Of a stretch of 64,000 nt of DNA, positions 17,467 through 26,416 are shown in pieces. A program made the translations under genes and the position numbers. Source of the DNA: a bacterium (lineage in GTDB: Bacteria; Hinthialibacterota; Hinthialibacteria; OLB16); the NCBI GenBank assembly GCA_022072055.1, contig JAJVIK010000010.1, positions 186,001 to 250,000 of the forward strand, given 5' to 3'. The notes beneath the pieces were generated by a model. That model saw only the letters and a program-made list of their open reading frames with translations, was not told the DNA's origin and did not search any database. Within the stretch, counting starts at the first letter, position 1; each line of letters begins with the position of its first letter.

Positions 17467-18222
17467 ATGCCTTTTTCCAGCATCATCACTCTTCGGCGGA
17501 GAGTGGAATTCCGTGATGAATCCACAAACGGGGTCGCCCGCCGGAGAGGCTTTACTCTCATCGAACTTCTGATCGTTATTGCCATCATCCTGATCCTGAT
17601 TGCGATTGCTCTGCCCAACTTCCTGGAGGCCCAGATACGCGCGCGGGCCACGAAAGCCAAGGGCGAATTGCGTTCGCTCGGCATCGCCATGGAGGCCTAC
17701 AACCTGGACTTCAAGACTTACCCGCCCGAAACAGAGGGGGATTGCTACAGTCGCCCGCGCAGCTCTGTCGGGCATTTCTGGCTCTCCAGCCCGATCAAGT
17801 ACATCGCCGCGATTCCCGAGGATCCGTTCCCCGGACCCCGCGGCGGCTCTGAGCTGGGATTCGTGTGTTATGAGTCCGGCGGAATTGAGAAGGGCGGCGG
17901 CTTGGGTTCGTGCACTTTCTGCATGGTCACATGGGTGATTTATACCCGAGGCCCCAGCGAGGTCTCCGAGCCGGCCATTCGTTCAGCCGACCCGCATTCC
18001 AACTGGTCGGGAGACTCGATTGTGACTTACAGCCCGACCAACGGAACGCGGAGCTACGGGACGATCCACATTTGGGGGGGCGATGGCTGGTGGATCGGAG
18101 TTCCTGCGGGGCAGGCGATTGCCGCAGCCCGAAACACGCCGCCGGTCACATCCGCATATGGTCCGGGACTGCCCGTGGATTATTCCGCTTATTTGCATCG
18201 TCTCCCGCCCAGCCTGAGATAG
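17467..18222 (+). CDS. type II/IV pseudopilin-like protein
   Basis: 251 residues. The prepilin peptidase site is RRRG-FTLIELL, with cleavage after Gly28 and Glu at mature position 5, followed by a hydrophobic helix (LIVIAIILILIAIALPNFLEA). The post-helix region RARATKAKGELRSLGIAMEAYNLD is the typical alpha-1C segment of these abundant pseudopilins. The start at 17467 has AAGGAG 8 nt upstream. The 27-residue leader is long. The C-terminal domain, with WGGDGWWIG, is not a standard GspG calcium domain. It precedes a secreted protein that may share its expression or export route. Confidence 0.88.
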   Translation: MPFSSIITLRRRVEFRDESTNGVARRRGFTLIELLIVIAIILILIAIALPNFLEAQIRARATKAKGELRSLGIAMEAYNLDFKTYPPETEGDCYSRPRSSVGHFWLSSPIKYIAAIPEDPFPGPRGGSELGFVCYESGGIEKGGGLGSCTFCMVTWVIYTRGPSEVSEPAIRSADPHSNWSGDSIVTYSPTNGTRSYGTIHIWGGDGWWIGVPAGQAIAAARNTPPVTSAYGPGLPVDYSAYLHRLPPSLR

Positions 18223-18306
18223 CGCCAGGCTGAGGGAATTCGTCGAATCGGGTCCGCGCGCGGACCCAAGGAAAGGAGGAAAACCAGAAAGAGACATGAA
18301 TGAGCA

Positions 18307-18353
18307 CCCCCTCTTGACCGCCCTCCTTACACGAGGATCAAGAGCGGGGGGGG
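18307..18353 (+). promoter_or_regulatory. structured leader hairpin before the secreted unknown protein
   Basis: CCCCCTCTTGA (18307-18317) pairs with TCAAGAG-C-GGGGG (from 18338) with one bulged C, and an inner CCTC/GAGG helix extends it. It lies 63 bp before the start codon. No U-tract follows, arguing against termination; it may protect the 5' end of an abundant mRNA. Confidence 0.45.
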
Positions 18354-18415
18354 ATGATCATGCTTTGCATGGTCGATCCGCGTTAAAAACAAAATTTGAA
18401 AGGCAGGAATGCATG

Positions 18416-19987
18416 ATGAAACGCATTGCAATTGGATTGAGTGTGTTGATGGCGCTGGGTATTGCGCCCGTCTTGGCGCAGGCCCCGCATGGCAACCCAC
18501 TCTCCGCCGGTGTGGCGGTGGATATCCCGGATATCGAGGTCTTCCTGGTGCCCACGATTCCGAACGCCAACAACTGGGAGGCTTACACAACGGCCTTCGG
18601 TGATGGCACTTTGGCGTTGGCGACCAACACCCGCGCGGATGGCGACTTGGCCGGTGTGACCGAGCGCGGCGTGGCGGCGTTTTTCAACACCAACAACAGC
18701 GTGGATGAGGTCGCCGGGTTTCTGTCGGATGCCGGAGCCCCGTGGGTGACCAACAATGACGGCGCCCGCGTGGACGGCAACCCGCCCCGTATCGGCGCCG
18801 ACAAGCGTCCGGGCGGAACCAAGTATGTGTTCGGGAACGAGTGTACGCCGTGGGATCCTTCAGCCGTCGCCCTGTTCCCGAGTTTCAACGCGGACAACAC
18901 CTTTGTGTACAGCGCGCAGATGGCCGCCTGCCAGTTGTTGAACAAGACCGCCGGCGGACCGGTCAAGATCGGCAACGTGATCGACCCGGTCATCCAGTTC
19001 CTGCCCAACGCGCTGGTGGACACTCGGGCGCAGACCTCGCAGGTTCGCTACGGCGGTGAGATCCGCGGACTGTCGAACGGCGATTTCGCGACCATCATCG
19101 ACAACCGTGACCACAGCTTCGCGTTCCACCTGAACGGAACCACGGGCTTCAACACGGTGCCGGTTTCGATCATCGACCAGAACACCGGTCTTGTGAGCAT
19201 TGGGCCGTTTAACCCCAATCCCAATGACCCCACCGCGACCTTGGGGAACTCCGGAACCTGGTCGAACATGGCGGCCTTCAACGGCGGCTTCGCGGTTCGC
19301 ATTGAGAACCCGAGCGGCGGCGGCGGCGGCAACATTCAGTTCTTCAACAACGCCGGCGTGTTCCAGGGAACCTGGTCGAAGACACCGGTGCGCACGGTCC
19401 TTACCGACCCGCTAGCTCCCGCGCTTGGGAACGCGACGTCCATTACGGACAATGGAGGTGGCGGCGGGCGTATCGACTCGCACATCAACAGCAATTTCGT
19501 GTACATCGCCGGGAAGGGCGTTGCCAACGAGGGCGCTTCGCGAGGGGTGTACTTGACCAAGGTGGATGCCACCACGCGCATGACAGTCGGTGAGGTTTGG
19601 GTTTCCGACACCTTTATCGCCACCCCGGACCGTGTGAACGTGTGCGTGGACTCGGATGACACCGTGTTTGTGTGCTGGTCGGACACCACGAACACCGGAA
19701 AGCGCCAGATCATCGGGAGGGCGTATGACTCGAACCTGGTTCCGCTGACCGATGCCTTCCTGTGCTTCAGCAACAGCGATTTGGACGGCACCGATCCGGA
19801 TGGCTTCGCGATCAAGCACCCGTCGTGCTCGATCTCCAACAAGCGCATCCTGGTCACCGGGCGCGTGGACAACGACACGGGCGGCGTGCCGAACCTGGGC
19901 CTGCTGTCGAATGCCCACCTCGCCACCGTCATTCGTTTGGTGGAGCTGCCGACGCTGGATGTCAAGAACTGGAACATAAACCAGTAA
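18416..19987 (+). CDS. secreted protein of unknown function
   Basis: About 523 residues beginning MKRIAIGLSVLMALGIAPVLAQ, a clear Sec signal peptide. The start at 18416 (or 18413) follows AGGCAGGA; the ORF-track start would put 40 hydrophilic residues before the signal. The mature protein is rich in Asn, Asp, Gly and Thr with many short strands and Gly runs (PSGGGGGN, NGGGGGRI). This suggests a beta-propeller or beta-solenoid surface protein, but I recognise no domain. It has a structured leader and a strong terminator, consistent with high expression. The preceding pseudopilin gene suggests, without proof, a surface role. Confidence 0.75.
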   Translation: MKRIAIGLSVLMALGIAPVLAQAPHGNPLSAGVAVDIPDIEVFLVPTIPNANNWEAYTTAFGDGTLALATNTRADGDLAGVTERGVAAFFNTNNSVDEVAGFLSDAGAPWVTNNDGARVDGNPPRIGADKRPGGTKYVFGNECTPWDPSAVALFPSFNADNTFVYSAQMAACQLLNKTAGGPVKIGNVIDPVIQFLPNALVDTRAQTSQVRYGGEIRGLSNGDFATIIDNRDHSFAFHLNGTTGFNTVPVSIIDQNTGLVSIGPFNPNPNDPTATLGNSGTWSNMAAFNGGFAVRIENPSGGGGGNIQFFNNAGVFQGTWSKTPVRTVLTDPLAPALGNATSITDNGGGGGRIDSHINSNFVYIAGKGVANEGASRGVYLTKVDATTRMTVGEVWVSDTFIATPDRVNVCVDSDDTVFVCWSDTTNTGKRQIIGRAYDSNLVPLTDAFLCFSNSDLDGTDPDGFAIKHPSCSISNKRILVTGRVDNDTGGVPNLGLLSNAHLATVIRLVELPTLDVKNWNINQ

Positions 19988-20020
19988 TGCATTCCTCGGC
20001 GATCCATCGCTGAGAATCGA

Positions 20021-20053
20021 AAGGGCCGGTGGAAACACCGGCCCTTTTCTTTT
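20021..20053 (+). terminator. rho-independent terminator
   Basis: AAGGGCCGGTG, a GAAA tetraloop, then CACCGGCCCTT followed by TTCTTTT: an 11-bp perfect stem with a U-rich tail, 33 bp after the secreted-protein stop codon. It is the strongest terminator in the window. Confidence 0.93.
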
Positions 20054-20064
20054 CGTTGTCCGGG

Positions 20065-20084
20065 GGCGCGAGAAGGGATTCTCG
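20065..20084. repeat. 20-bp repeat with internal palindrome, copy 1
   Basis: GGCGCGAGAAGGGATTCTCG, identical to 20900-20919. The core CGAGAA-GGGA-TTCTCG is a hairpin. This copy lies between the terminator and the end of uxaE. A third, partial inverted match (CCGAGAAGGGATTCAC on the minus strand) sits near 20970 inside uxaE. Confidence 0.7.
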
Positions 20085-20112
20085 GACCCTGTCGAACTCT
20101 TGGCGCCAACAC

Positions 20113-21486
20113 TCAAGCTCCGAACACCCCCAAGTGCCTCGCCAGGTGCCCGGAAAGCACTTCGGCATATTCCTCGCCGTGGTCCGAGACAATCGCCTTG
20201 ATCTGTCCCGCGAGTCCCGCCTGCTCGGAGAGAATCACCCCAAAGCAGACATGCAGGATTTGCCGAGCCGCATCCGACTCCGGCGATGCGAGAAATCGAG
20301 ACTCCAGTTCGCTGTCCGGGACTTGTCCGGTGTCGGGGAGGTCCGCCAGGGTCGCGTCGATGTGGTACGAGGCGCGCTGCTCCTCGAACACCTCGCCGCA
20401 CTTTCGCGCGATCTTTCGGAACAGGTCCGGGGCCTTTCGCGCCACCACCCGCAGCGCCTCCAAGTAGCTGGTCCCGGAGGTCTTGAGGTGGATCGGCCCC
20501 AGGGACTCGCGCGCTATCACTGGATAGAGCGAGAATTTATCCGAGCCGGAGTGGACGGAGACCTTGTAGGGACCCTCCTCGCGCGCGATCTCGGAGTGAA
20601 TCCGGAATTGCTCCGCGAAAACCTGAAGATCGCCGATGTAGTCCACCGCCTTCTGGAACTCCCCAACAAAACGGGGCGCCAGCGAGGTGATCCGAACCCC
20701 CAAACGCGCGAGCTCGCGGGCGATGACCCGGTGGGCGAGAGGAGTGGTGGGGGTGGAGGTTTCATCCACCGAAACCTCGAGGTCGAAGGGAACCGGGTCT
20801 GTCCATCGGGACATGAGAAAGTTGTATAGCTCCGCCACTCGATGAACTGCCGCGCCATAGACCAAGGCAATGCGCATGAGGGTGGTTTGAACCTCTTCAG
20901 GCGCGAGAAGGGATTCTCGCGCCAGCGCTTGGGGTGTTTCACGCGCCAGTCCCACTGGGCCGTGAATCCCTTCTCGGTCCAGGGCGGAATGCCGCTCCAC
21001 AAACCCCTGATACCGCGAGGACTCGCTCCGGACCAGCTCCACATAGGCGCTCCGGACTCGCTCCTCGCTCCAACCCTCCGCCTCCTCGCGGATGAGCGCC
21101 GAGGGATCGAGGGTGAAGAAGGTGAACCCGGCTTCCAGGCACGCGGCAATCTGCTCCTCGGATTTCATGTGGTCGGCATCCGCGCCCCAAGGGTGGCGGT
21201 AGTCGGCTTCCTCAACCGCCCGCGCGGCATCCAACATGACCGCGGCCGGGCTTCGACCGATGCGTTCCATTTCGCGCCCGGACTGCTGCGCGAACAGCGG
21301 GGTGACTCGCGCCTCGAGGCCCACGCAACAATGCGCGCGGATGTGCCCGGGAGTGGCCAATCCCAGACGGTCCCCATAGCCCATCGAGGGGGAAAGTTCG
21401 CACGGCCGGGGGCGTGTCCAAGGCTTTGCCTCCCAGAGGGCATGAAGTTGCTGGAGCAGTTTGGGGTCATTCGGCGGGATCGGCAT
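20113..21486 (-). CDS. uxaE: tagaturonate epimerase family protein
   Basis: 457 residues. Family features are MGYGDRLGLATPGHIRA near the N-terminus, PLFAQQSGREMERIGRSP, and GADADHMKS, which carries likely metal ligands, followed by FTFFTLDPSALI. UxaE interconverts D-tagaturonate and D-fructuronate, a bypass in galacturonate catabolism. The start at 21486 has AGGAGAA upstream; the 77 extra codons of the ORF-track version lack support. It is divergent to a GNAT gene and no other uronate genes are near. A 20-bp palindromic repeat lies within the coding region. Confidence 0.82.
   Translation of the reverse strand: MPIPPNDPKLLQQLHALWEAKPWTRPRPCELSPSMGYGDRLGLATPGHIRAHCCVGLEARVTPLFAQQSGREMERIGRSPAAVMLDAARAVEEADYRHPWGADADHMKSEEQIAACLEAGFTFFTLDPSALIREEAEGWSEERVRSAYVELVRSESSRYQGFVERHSALDREGIHGPVGLARETPQALARESLLAPEEVQTTLMRIALVYGAAVHRVAELYNFLMSRWTDPVPFDLEVSVDETSTPTTPLAHRVIARELARLGVRITSLAPRFVGEFQKAVDYIGDLQVFAEQFRIHSEIAREEGPYKVSVHSGSDKFSLYPVIARESLGPIHLKTSGTSYLEALRVVARKAPDLFRKIARKCGEVFEEQRASYHIDATLADLPDTGQVPDSELESRFLASPESDAARQILHVCFGVILSEQAGLAGQIKAIVSDHGEEYAEVLSGHLARHLGVFGA
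20900..20919. repeat. 20-bp repeat with internal palindrome, copy 2 (inside uxaE)
   Basis: Identical to 20065-20084; here it encodes ARESLL on the minus strand. The palindrome extends slightly further in this copy (GCGAGAA-GGGA-TTCTCGC). Confidence 0.7.
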
Positions 21487-21610
21487 GCAAGTTCTCCTAT
21501 GCGGGATCATGTCACCGAGCACGTGTCCGTGGCAACGTGGCTTTACAGGCGCGACTGATCCGGGTACAGAGACCCAAGTGGGGTCTCGAGGTCCGGAGGT
21601 TGGTGAACCG

Positions 21611-22585
21611 ATGCGGGAACGAGTGGCGCTGCGTGATGGACGAGAGCTGAAGATTGAGGTTCTGAGGACAGTTCCCGAGGGGCGGGCGACCGATATCCTC
21701 GAGTTTCTCGGCCACAAGGGGCGCCCATACCTGCGCCACTTCCAGGACTACTTCGACCATGGATCGCGCGGGGCCATCGAGGGGCTGGAGTGGCGGTTTT
21801 ACCTCGGGAGCCACGAGGGGAAGCTGATCGGGAACATCTGCACGTGGGAATACCGCGGCTTGGGAATCCTGGGGCATGTGTTCACTCATCCCGCCTGGAG
21901 ACGTCGGGGAGTGGCAAACCATCTGCTCGAATTCCAGGACTCCGATTTCCGAATGCGCGGCGGGAGAGTGATGGTGCTCGGCTTCGGAAAGGATCCGAGG
22001 CCGCGGCGCCTGTACCAATTGCATGGCTTTGAGGATGTCCCGGATTGCCCCGGGGCGATGGTGAGGGCGAGGACCGAAAGCCTGGTGGACCGGCTCTTCC
22101 GGGGCAAATCGGTCCGTCTGTCGGCGCTCAGTTGGCGTCACTGGCCAAGCGCGTGCCTGCTCTTCCTGATGGCGCATCCCGCCTATGTCCGCTGCGCGGG
22201 GCTGGATGTGTATGGCCCGCGGCTGGTGGAAGGGCCGATTGTCCACCACTTCCCCGCCCTGTGGAGCCTGCCCCCAAGATACCGCGACCGAGTGGAGGTC
22301 TTGGAGACCCGCGCGGGAACCTGCGTGGCTTGGGCCAGCCAGATGCGCGACCCCAATTGGGGTGGAACCTCGAAGCGCCGAGTGTTCGACCTTTTCTTCC
22401 ATCCTCGGTTTCGCAAGCAAGCCGAGCGCTTGGTGGAGCGGTTCGTGCTGCCGAGGGGAACGGTGGCCTATTCCACCCCGGAGGACCCCAAGAACGAGAT
22501 TCTCGAGGAGGCGGGCTTCCGGGAGCTGGCCTCGCTCAAGAATTGCTTGAGCGGGGGAGAGACCCTGCTCATCCTCGAGCGCTGA
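21611..22585 (+). CDS. GNAT-family acetyltransferase with extra C-terminal domain
   Basis: 324 residues. The first 150 or so form a GNAT domain with acetyl-CoA motif A (VFTHPAWRRRGVANHLLE) and the usual LYQLHGFE strand-helix. The remaining 170 residues, including LFLMAHPAYVRCAGLDVYGPR, are not a standard GNAT module; they may be a second, diverged GNAT fold. The ATG at 21611 is the first plausible start and GGAGG lies 11 nt upstream. A 124-bp gap separates it from divergent uxaE. Substrate unknown. Confidence 0.7.
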   Translation: MRERVALRDGRELKIEVLRTVPEGRATDILEFLGHKGRPYLRHFQDYFDHGSRGAIEGLEWRFYLGSHEGKLIGNICTWEYRGLGILGHVFTHPAWRRRGVANHLLEFQDSDFRMRGGRVMVLGFGKDPRPRRLYQLHGFEDVPDCPGAMVRARTESLVDRLFRGKSVRLSALSWRHWPSACLLFLMAHPAYVRCAGLDVYGPRLVEGPIVHHFPALWSLPPRYRDRVEVLETRAGTCVAWASQMRDPNWGGTSKRRVFDLFFHPRFRKQAERLVERFVLPRGTVAYSTPEDPKNEILEEAGFRELASLKNCLSGGETLLILER

Positions 22586-22629
22586 GCGATCGATGGTTGT
22601 GACTCAATCTCCCAGGAATGGAGACCCAG

Positions 22630-23505
22630 ATGAAATCCCTGCTTCTGCTGTTTCCGCTGATCGGCGCGCCCTCGGAGGATTCGCTTGGAACCCATGGCTT
22701 CGCCGACTCAAACGGAGTCAAGATTCACTATGTCACTCGCGGGGAGGGACCGCTGGTCATTCTGATCCATGGATTCCCGGATTACTGGTACACCTGGAGG
22801 AATCAGATGCCCGCCCTCTCGGAGCGATTTCAGGCCGTGGCGGTGGATCTGCGAGGTTATAACGAAAGCGACAAGCCCGAGGGGATCGAGAATTACACCA
22901 CCGAGAAGCTGGTTGGAGACATGCGCGCGGTGATTCGCCATGTCGGGCGCGAGAAGGCCATTGTGGTCGGGCACGATTGGGGCGGGATGATCGCCTGGAA
23001 TCTGGCGATGAGTCATCCGGAGACGGTGGAGCGCCTGGTGATCCTCAACCTCCCCCATCCGAAGGGGTTTTTGCGGGAGCTCGCCGGCAACCCGGAGCAG
23101 CGGAAGAACAGCCAGTACGCGCGTGACTTCCAAAAGCCGGAAGCCGCCGCGCTGCTTTCCCCGGAGATACTGGCGCGCTGGGTGGAGGACCGCGAGGCGC
23201 GCGCGAGGTATGTGGAGGCGTTCAAACGCTCCAGCATGGAGGGGATGCTGAACTATTACAAGGCGAATTATCCGCGCGAGCCTTACGATTACGATGAAAG
23301 CCGGGAGTTTCCTCGGGTCGATTGCCCGGTGTTGATGTTTCACGGTCTCAAGGACAAGTATCTGCTGTCGGACGCCCTATCAGGGACATGGGACTGGCTC
23401 GCGCGGGACCTGACGCTGGTGACCATCCCGGAGGCCGGGCATTTCGTTCAGCACGACGCGGCGGAGCTGGTGACTAAGAGAATGATGGGGTGGCTGGGTG
23501 AGTGA
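22630..23505 (+). CDS. alpha/beta hydrolase, epoxide-hydrolase-like
   Basis: About 291 residues. The oxyanion motif [11 protein letters not shown] and the nucleophile elbow GHDWGG (Asp116) are those of epoxide hydrolases and haloalkane dehalogenases. The catalytic acid and histidine are probably in HGLKDKYL and AGHFVQ, and the cap contains LNYYKANY with candidate ring-opening tyrosines. The N-terminus [15 protein letters not shown] may be a short export signal. The ATG at 22630 has GGAG 6 nt upstream, better than the ATG at 22618. Confidence 0.83.
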   Translation: MKSLLLLFPLIGAPSEDSLGTHGFADSNGVKIHYVTRGEGPLVILIHGFPDYWYTWRNQMPALSERFQAVAVDLRGYNESDKPEGIENYTTEKLVGDMRAVIRHVGREKAIVVGHDWGGMIAWNLAMSHPETVERLVILNLPHPKGFLRELAGNPEQRKNSQYARDFQKPEAAALLSPEILARWVEDREARARYVEAFKRSSMEGMLNYYKANYPREPYDYDESREFPRVDCPVLMFHGLKDKYLLSDALSGTWDWLARDLTLVTIPEAGHFVQHDAAELVTKRMMGWLGE

Positions 23506-23524
23506 GTTGGATTGAGAGGATTCC

Positions 23525-24514
23525 ATGAAAATCATCATCATCGGAGGGGGGCCGGCGGGCCTGTCGAGCGCGGATCACCTCGCGCGCGGAGGGCACGAGG
23601 TCGTGGTGTTTGAGAAGGGGCCGGTGGGCGGGAACATCTCGCGTTACCCGACCTACATGACCTGGTTTTCCACTCGCGAGCTCCTGGAGCTGGGAGGGCT
23701 TCCCCTGACCATTCCCCAGGACAAACCGACCCGCCGGGACTACATGATCTACCTCCTGCGCTTTGTCGAGCACGCGCGCTTGGATGTCCGCACGTACCAC
23801 GAGGTTCTATCTGTCACTGGCGGTCGCGGGGGGTTTCGCGTTCAGGGAAGAGCTCTGAACGGGCGTGAGTTCGAGGAGCAAGGCGAGATCGTGGTCTTGG
23901 CCACCGGCGCCTACGACCACCCCCAAAGGCTGGGCGTCCCAGGCGAGGACCTCCCCAAGGTCTCCCACTACTACACCGAGCCGCTGCCTTATCACGGGAG
24001 AAAGGTCTTGGTGGTTGGGGGACGAGGCTCGGCGGTGGAGGCGGCGCTGGAGCTTTGGAGGAACGGCGCGCGAGTCTCTCTCTCCTACCGTCGGGAGATT
24101 TTCCCCGATTCCCTCAAATACTGGCTCCGTCCGGACATCGAGAACCGGATCAGGGCGGGCGAGATTCAGGCCTACATGCCGAGTCATGTGGTCTCGATTG
24201 AACCGGAGACCGTGACCCTGGAGCATCGCGGCAAGGAAGTGTCGTTGTCGAATGATTTTGTGTTGGCCCTTACCGGCTACGAACCCGACACCAGCTTCCT
24301 GGAGAAGCTCGGCGTCCGCTTTGATCCGGAATCCAAGAAGCCGGAGATCGATCCGGAAACCTATGAGTCGAATGTTCCGGGGATCTACATTGTCGGGGTG
24401 ATGCAGGCGGGAAACATCTCCAGCGAGATTTTTATCGAGAACTCGCGCCGGCACGGGGAGGTTTTGGCGCGGGCGCTGGCCAAACCAAACGGGACAAGTG
24501 GGGAGACGGGCTGA
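23525..24514 (+). CDS. ypdA: YpdA/Bdr-like NAD(P)-binding flavoprotein
   Basis: 329 residues of the two-dinucleotide-binding flavoprotein fold: FAD site IIIGGGPAGLSSADHL at the N-terminus, then a NAD(P) site VVGGRGSAVEAALELW near residue 170. WFSTRELLELGGLP and the lack of a CxxC redox pair match YpdA, which reduces bacillithiol disulfide in Firmicutes and some other phyla. The C-terminal GVMQAGNISSEIFIENSR also fits. No bacillithiol biosynthesis genes are visible here, so a related low-molecular-weight thiol or another role is possible. Confidence 0.78.
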   Translation: MKIIIIGGGPAGLSSADHLARGGHEVVVFEKGPVGGNISRYPTYMTWFSTRELLELGGLPLTIPQDKPTRRDYMIYLLRFVEHARLDVRTYHEVLSVTGGRGGFRVQGRALNGREFEEQGEIVVLATGAYDHPQRLGVPGEDLPKVSHYYTEPLPYHGRKVLVVGGRGSAVEAALELWRNGARVSLSYRREIFPDSLKYWLRPDIENRIRAGEIQAYMPSHVVSIEPETVTLEHRGKEVSLSNDFVLALTGYEPDTSFLEKLGVRFDPESKKPEIDPETYESNVPGIYIVGVMQAGNISSEIFIENSRRHGEVLARALAKPNGTSGETG

Positions 24515-24530
24515 GCCTCCGCCTCCGCGC

Positions 24531-26279
24531 TCACCACACTCGAACATCCGGCATGCGGACCAGGACCTCCGCGCGCAAGTTTTCCTCGGCCCAATCCCGA
24601 AGCGCGGCTTGGGATGGAAGCGCCGGAGCCTTCACCGTCAGGTCCCCCTCAAGCAGCCGCTGGATGAAGGACTTGGGTTTGGGGTAGACCCTGAGGGGAT
24701 AGTCCTTGTCCGGATCGAGACCCGCCTTTTCCTTGGCCAGTACGAGCGCCTCATCGAATCCCCCGATTCGATCAACCAAGCCCCGGTCCAAGGCATCCCG
24801 ACCGCTCCAGATGCGCCCGCGCGCCACGGTCTCGATCTCCTCCGGTGTTCGACCACGACCATCGGCGACCTTGGTCTTGAAGGAATCATAGAGCGTTCCC
24901 ATCACCCCCTCGACCAATTTCCTCCGTTCCGGATCAAGAGGCGCGGTCCCAAAAAGGTCCGCCAAGGGCGCGGTTGTGATTTTGTCCACATTCATCCCGA
25001 TCCAATCCATGAATCCGTTCATGTTGAACTTGGTGAAAACCACTCCGATTGAGCCGGTGATCGTGGTGGTCGCGGCCACAATCGCGTCGGCGTCCATGGA
25101 AATCCAGTAGCCCCCCGATCCCGCCACGGAGGACATGGAAACCACCACGGGCTTTCCCTTGTCCCGCGCGCGACGGATTTCACGCCGGATAACATCGGAC
25201 CCGACCGCGGACCCCCCCGGGCTGTTCACCCGGAAGATAATCGCCTTGACCTTCTTGTCCTCCGCGGCCTTGCGAATGTGGCCGGCCAGTTCCGGACCGA
25301 CGATCATCTGACCCATCCCGAAGAACTCGCCTTCCCCAAGGGACAGGATCGGGCCCTCTCCAAACACGACCGCGATGGTTTCGCTCGCGCCGCGCGGGCC
25401 TTTCTTGAGGGACCTCAGGTATTTCGACAGCGTGATCCCTTCGTACTCCTTGGCACCTGAAACCTCACGGAGCGCCTCGTTCACCTCATCCACATATCCG
25501 AGCCGATCAACCAAGCCCGCGTCCTTGAATTCCCTGGCCGAGGCCATGCCGCGCGCGAGGAAGGCGGCAAGGCTTTCCGGCGTGACTCCGGCCCGCCGCT
25601 CGGAGACCCGTCCCTTGAAGCGCAGGTCGATGTCCTCCAGCACCGCCGTGAGCGCCTCGCGCATGTGCGGGCTCATCTCCCGGTTGGCGAAGGGCTCCCC
25701 CGCGCTCTTGTATTCCTTGAACATGATGACTTCCGGCTCGATGCCCAGCTTTTCAAGGCTGCCGCGCCAGAAGCTCACCTCGGCCGCGAGGCCGTTGACC
25801 AGGGTGAATGCATCCGGGGTGATCCAGAGCGGGTCTCCGCCGGTTCCCACAAAGTAGTCCAGGTCCTCGACCATATCCGCTGGAAAGAGGGTATGGACCG
25901 GTTTGCCGGAGGAGCGAAAACGGTCGAACTCGGCCAAGATCTCCTCGGCGGCGCCCCAGCCGGTAGCAAGCGGCTCCACTGTCAGTCGAATCCCGGAGAT
26001 GTTCCGGTCCTCCGCCGCCGCGCGAAGTCCGCGACGCAAATCCCAGAGTGAAGTCCGAGAGTCCCCGGAAAGCTCCGAAAGAAGATCATCCTTGGGGCCC
26101 TCCGAAAGACCTCCAGATAGCCTGACCTCCAGAATCGAACCTGGCTTCACCTCCACTCCTCCGCCAAAGAGTGACAGCAGGGCGAATAGGCTGCCCCCGA
26201 ATACGAGGGCGACGATGACAAGAAGCACAATCAGGTTTCGGAGCCGGCGCCGCTTGGGTCGTGGTTTATCTTCAGACAT
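24531..26279 (-). CDS. sppA: signal peptide peptidase SppA, 67K type
   Basis: 582 residues with one N-terminal membrane span (LIVLLVIVALVFGGSLFALLSLF) and two tandem S49 domains, the long form. The catalytic dyad appears intact: Lys191 in FKEYKSAGEPF and Ser388 in AGSGGYW. It degrades cleaved signal peptides at the periplasmic face. Start supported by GGGAGG 9 nt upstream. It is divergent from the AI-2E-type permease and convergent with ypdA. Confidence 0.92.
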   Translation of the reverse strand: MSEDKPRPKRRRLRNLIVLLVIVALVFGGSLFALLSLFGGGVEVKPGSILEVRLSGGLSEGPKDDLLSELSGDSRTSLWDLRRGLRAAAEDRNISGIRLTVEPLATGWGAAEEILAEFDRFRSSGKPVHTLFPADMVEDLDYFVGTGGDPLWITPDAFTLVNGLAAEVSFWRGSLEKLGIEPEVIMFKEYKSAGEPFANREMSPHMREALTAVLEDIDLRFKGRVSERRAGVTPESLAAFLARGMASAREFKDAGLVDRLGYVDEVNEALREVSGAKEYEGITLSKYLRSLKKGPRGASETIAVVFGEGPILSLGEGEFFGMGQMIVGPELAGHIRKAAEDKKVKAIIFRVNSPGGSAVGSDVIRREIRRARDKGKPVVVSMSSVAGSGGYWISMDADAIVAATTTITGSIGVVFTKFNMNGFMDWIGMNVDKITTAPLADLFGTAPLDPERRKLVEGVMGTLYDSFKTKVADGRGRTPEEIETVARGRIWSGRDALDRGLVDRIGGFDEALVLAKEKAGLDPDKDYPLRVYPKPKSFIQRLLEGDLTVKAPALPSQAALRDWAEENLRAEVLVRMPDVRVW

Positions 26280-26416
26280 GGTGGAAATCCTCCCAGGCCA
26301 TAGCGAGACAACGTCTATTCCTATATTCTACTCCTCCGCAAGAGGCGAAGATAATCCCATTCCAGGCCCACCGAGGGCCGCGGAGAGCTCGACTGTGAAC
26401 GAGGGGAGGATGGCGG

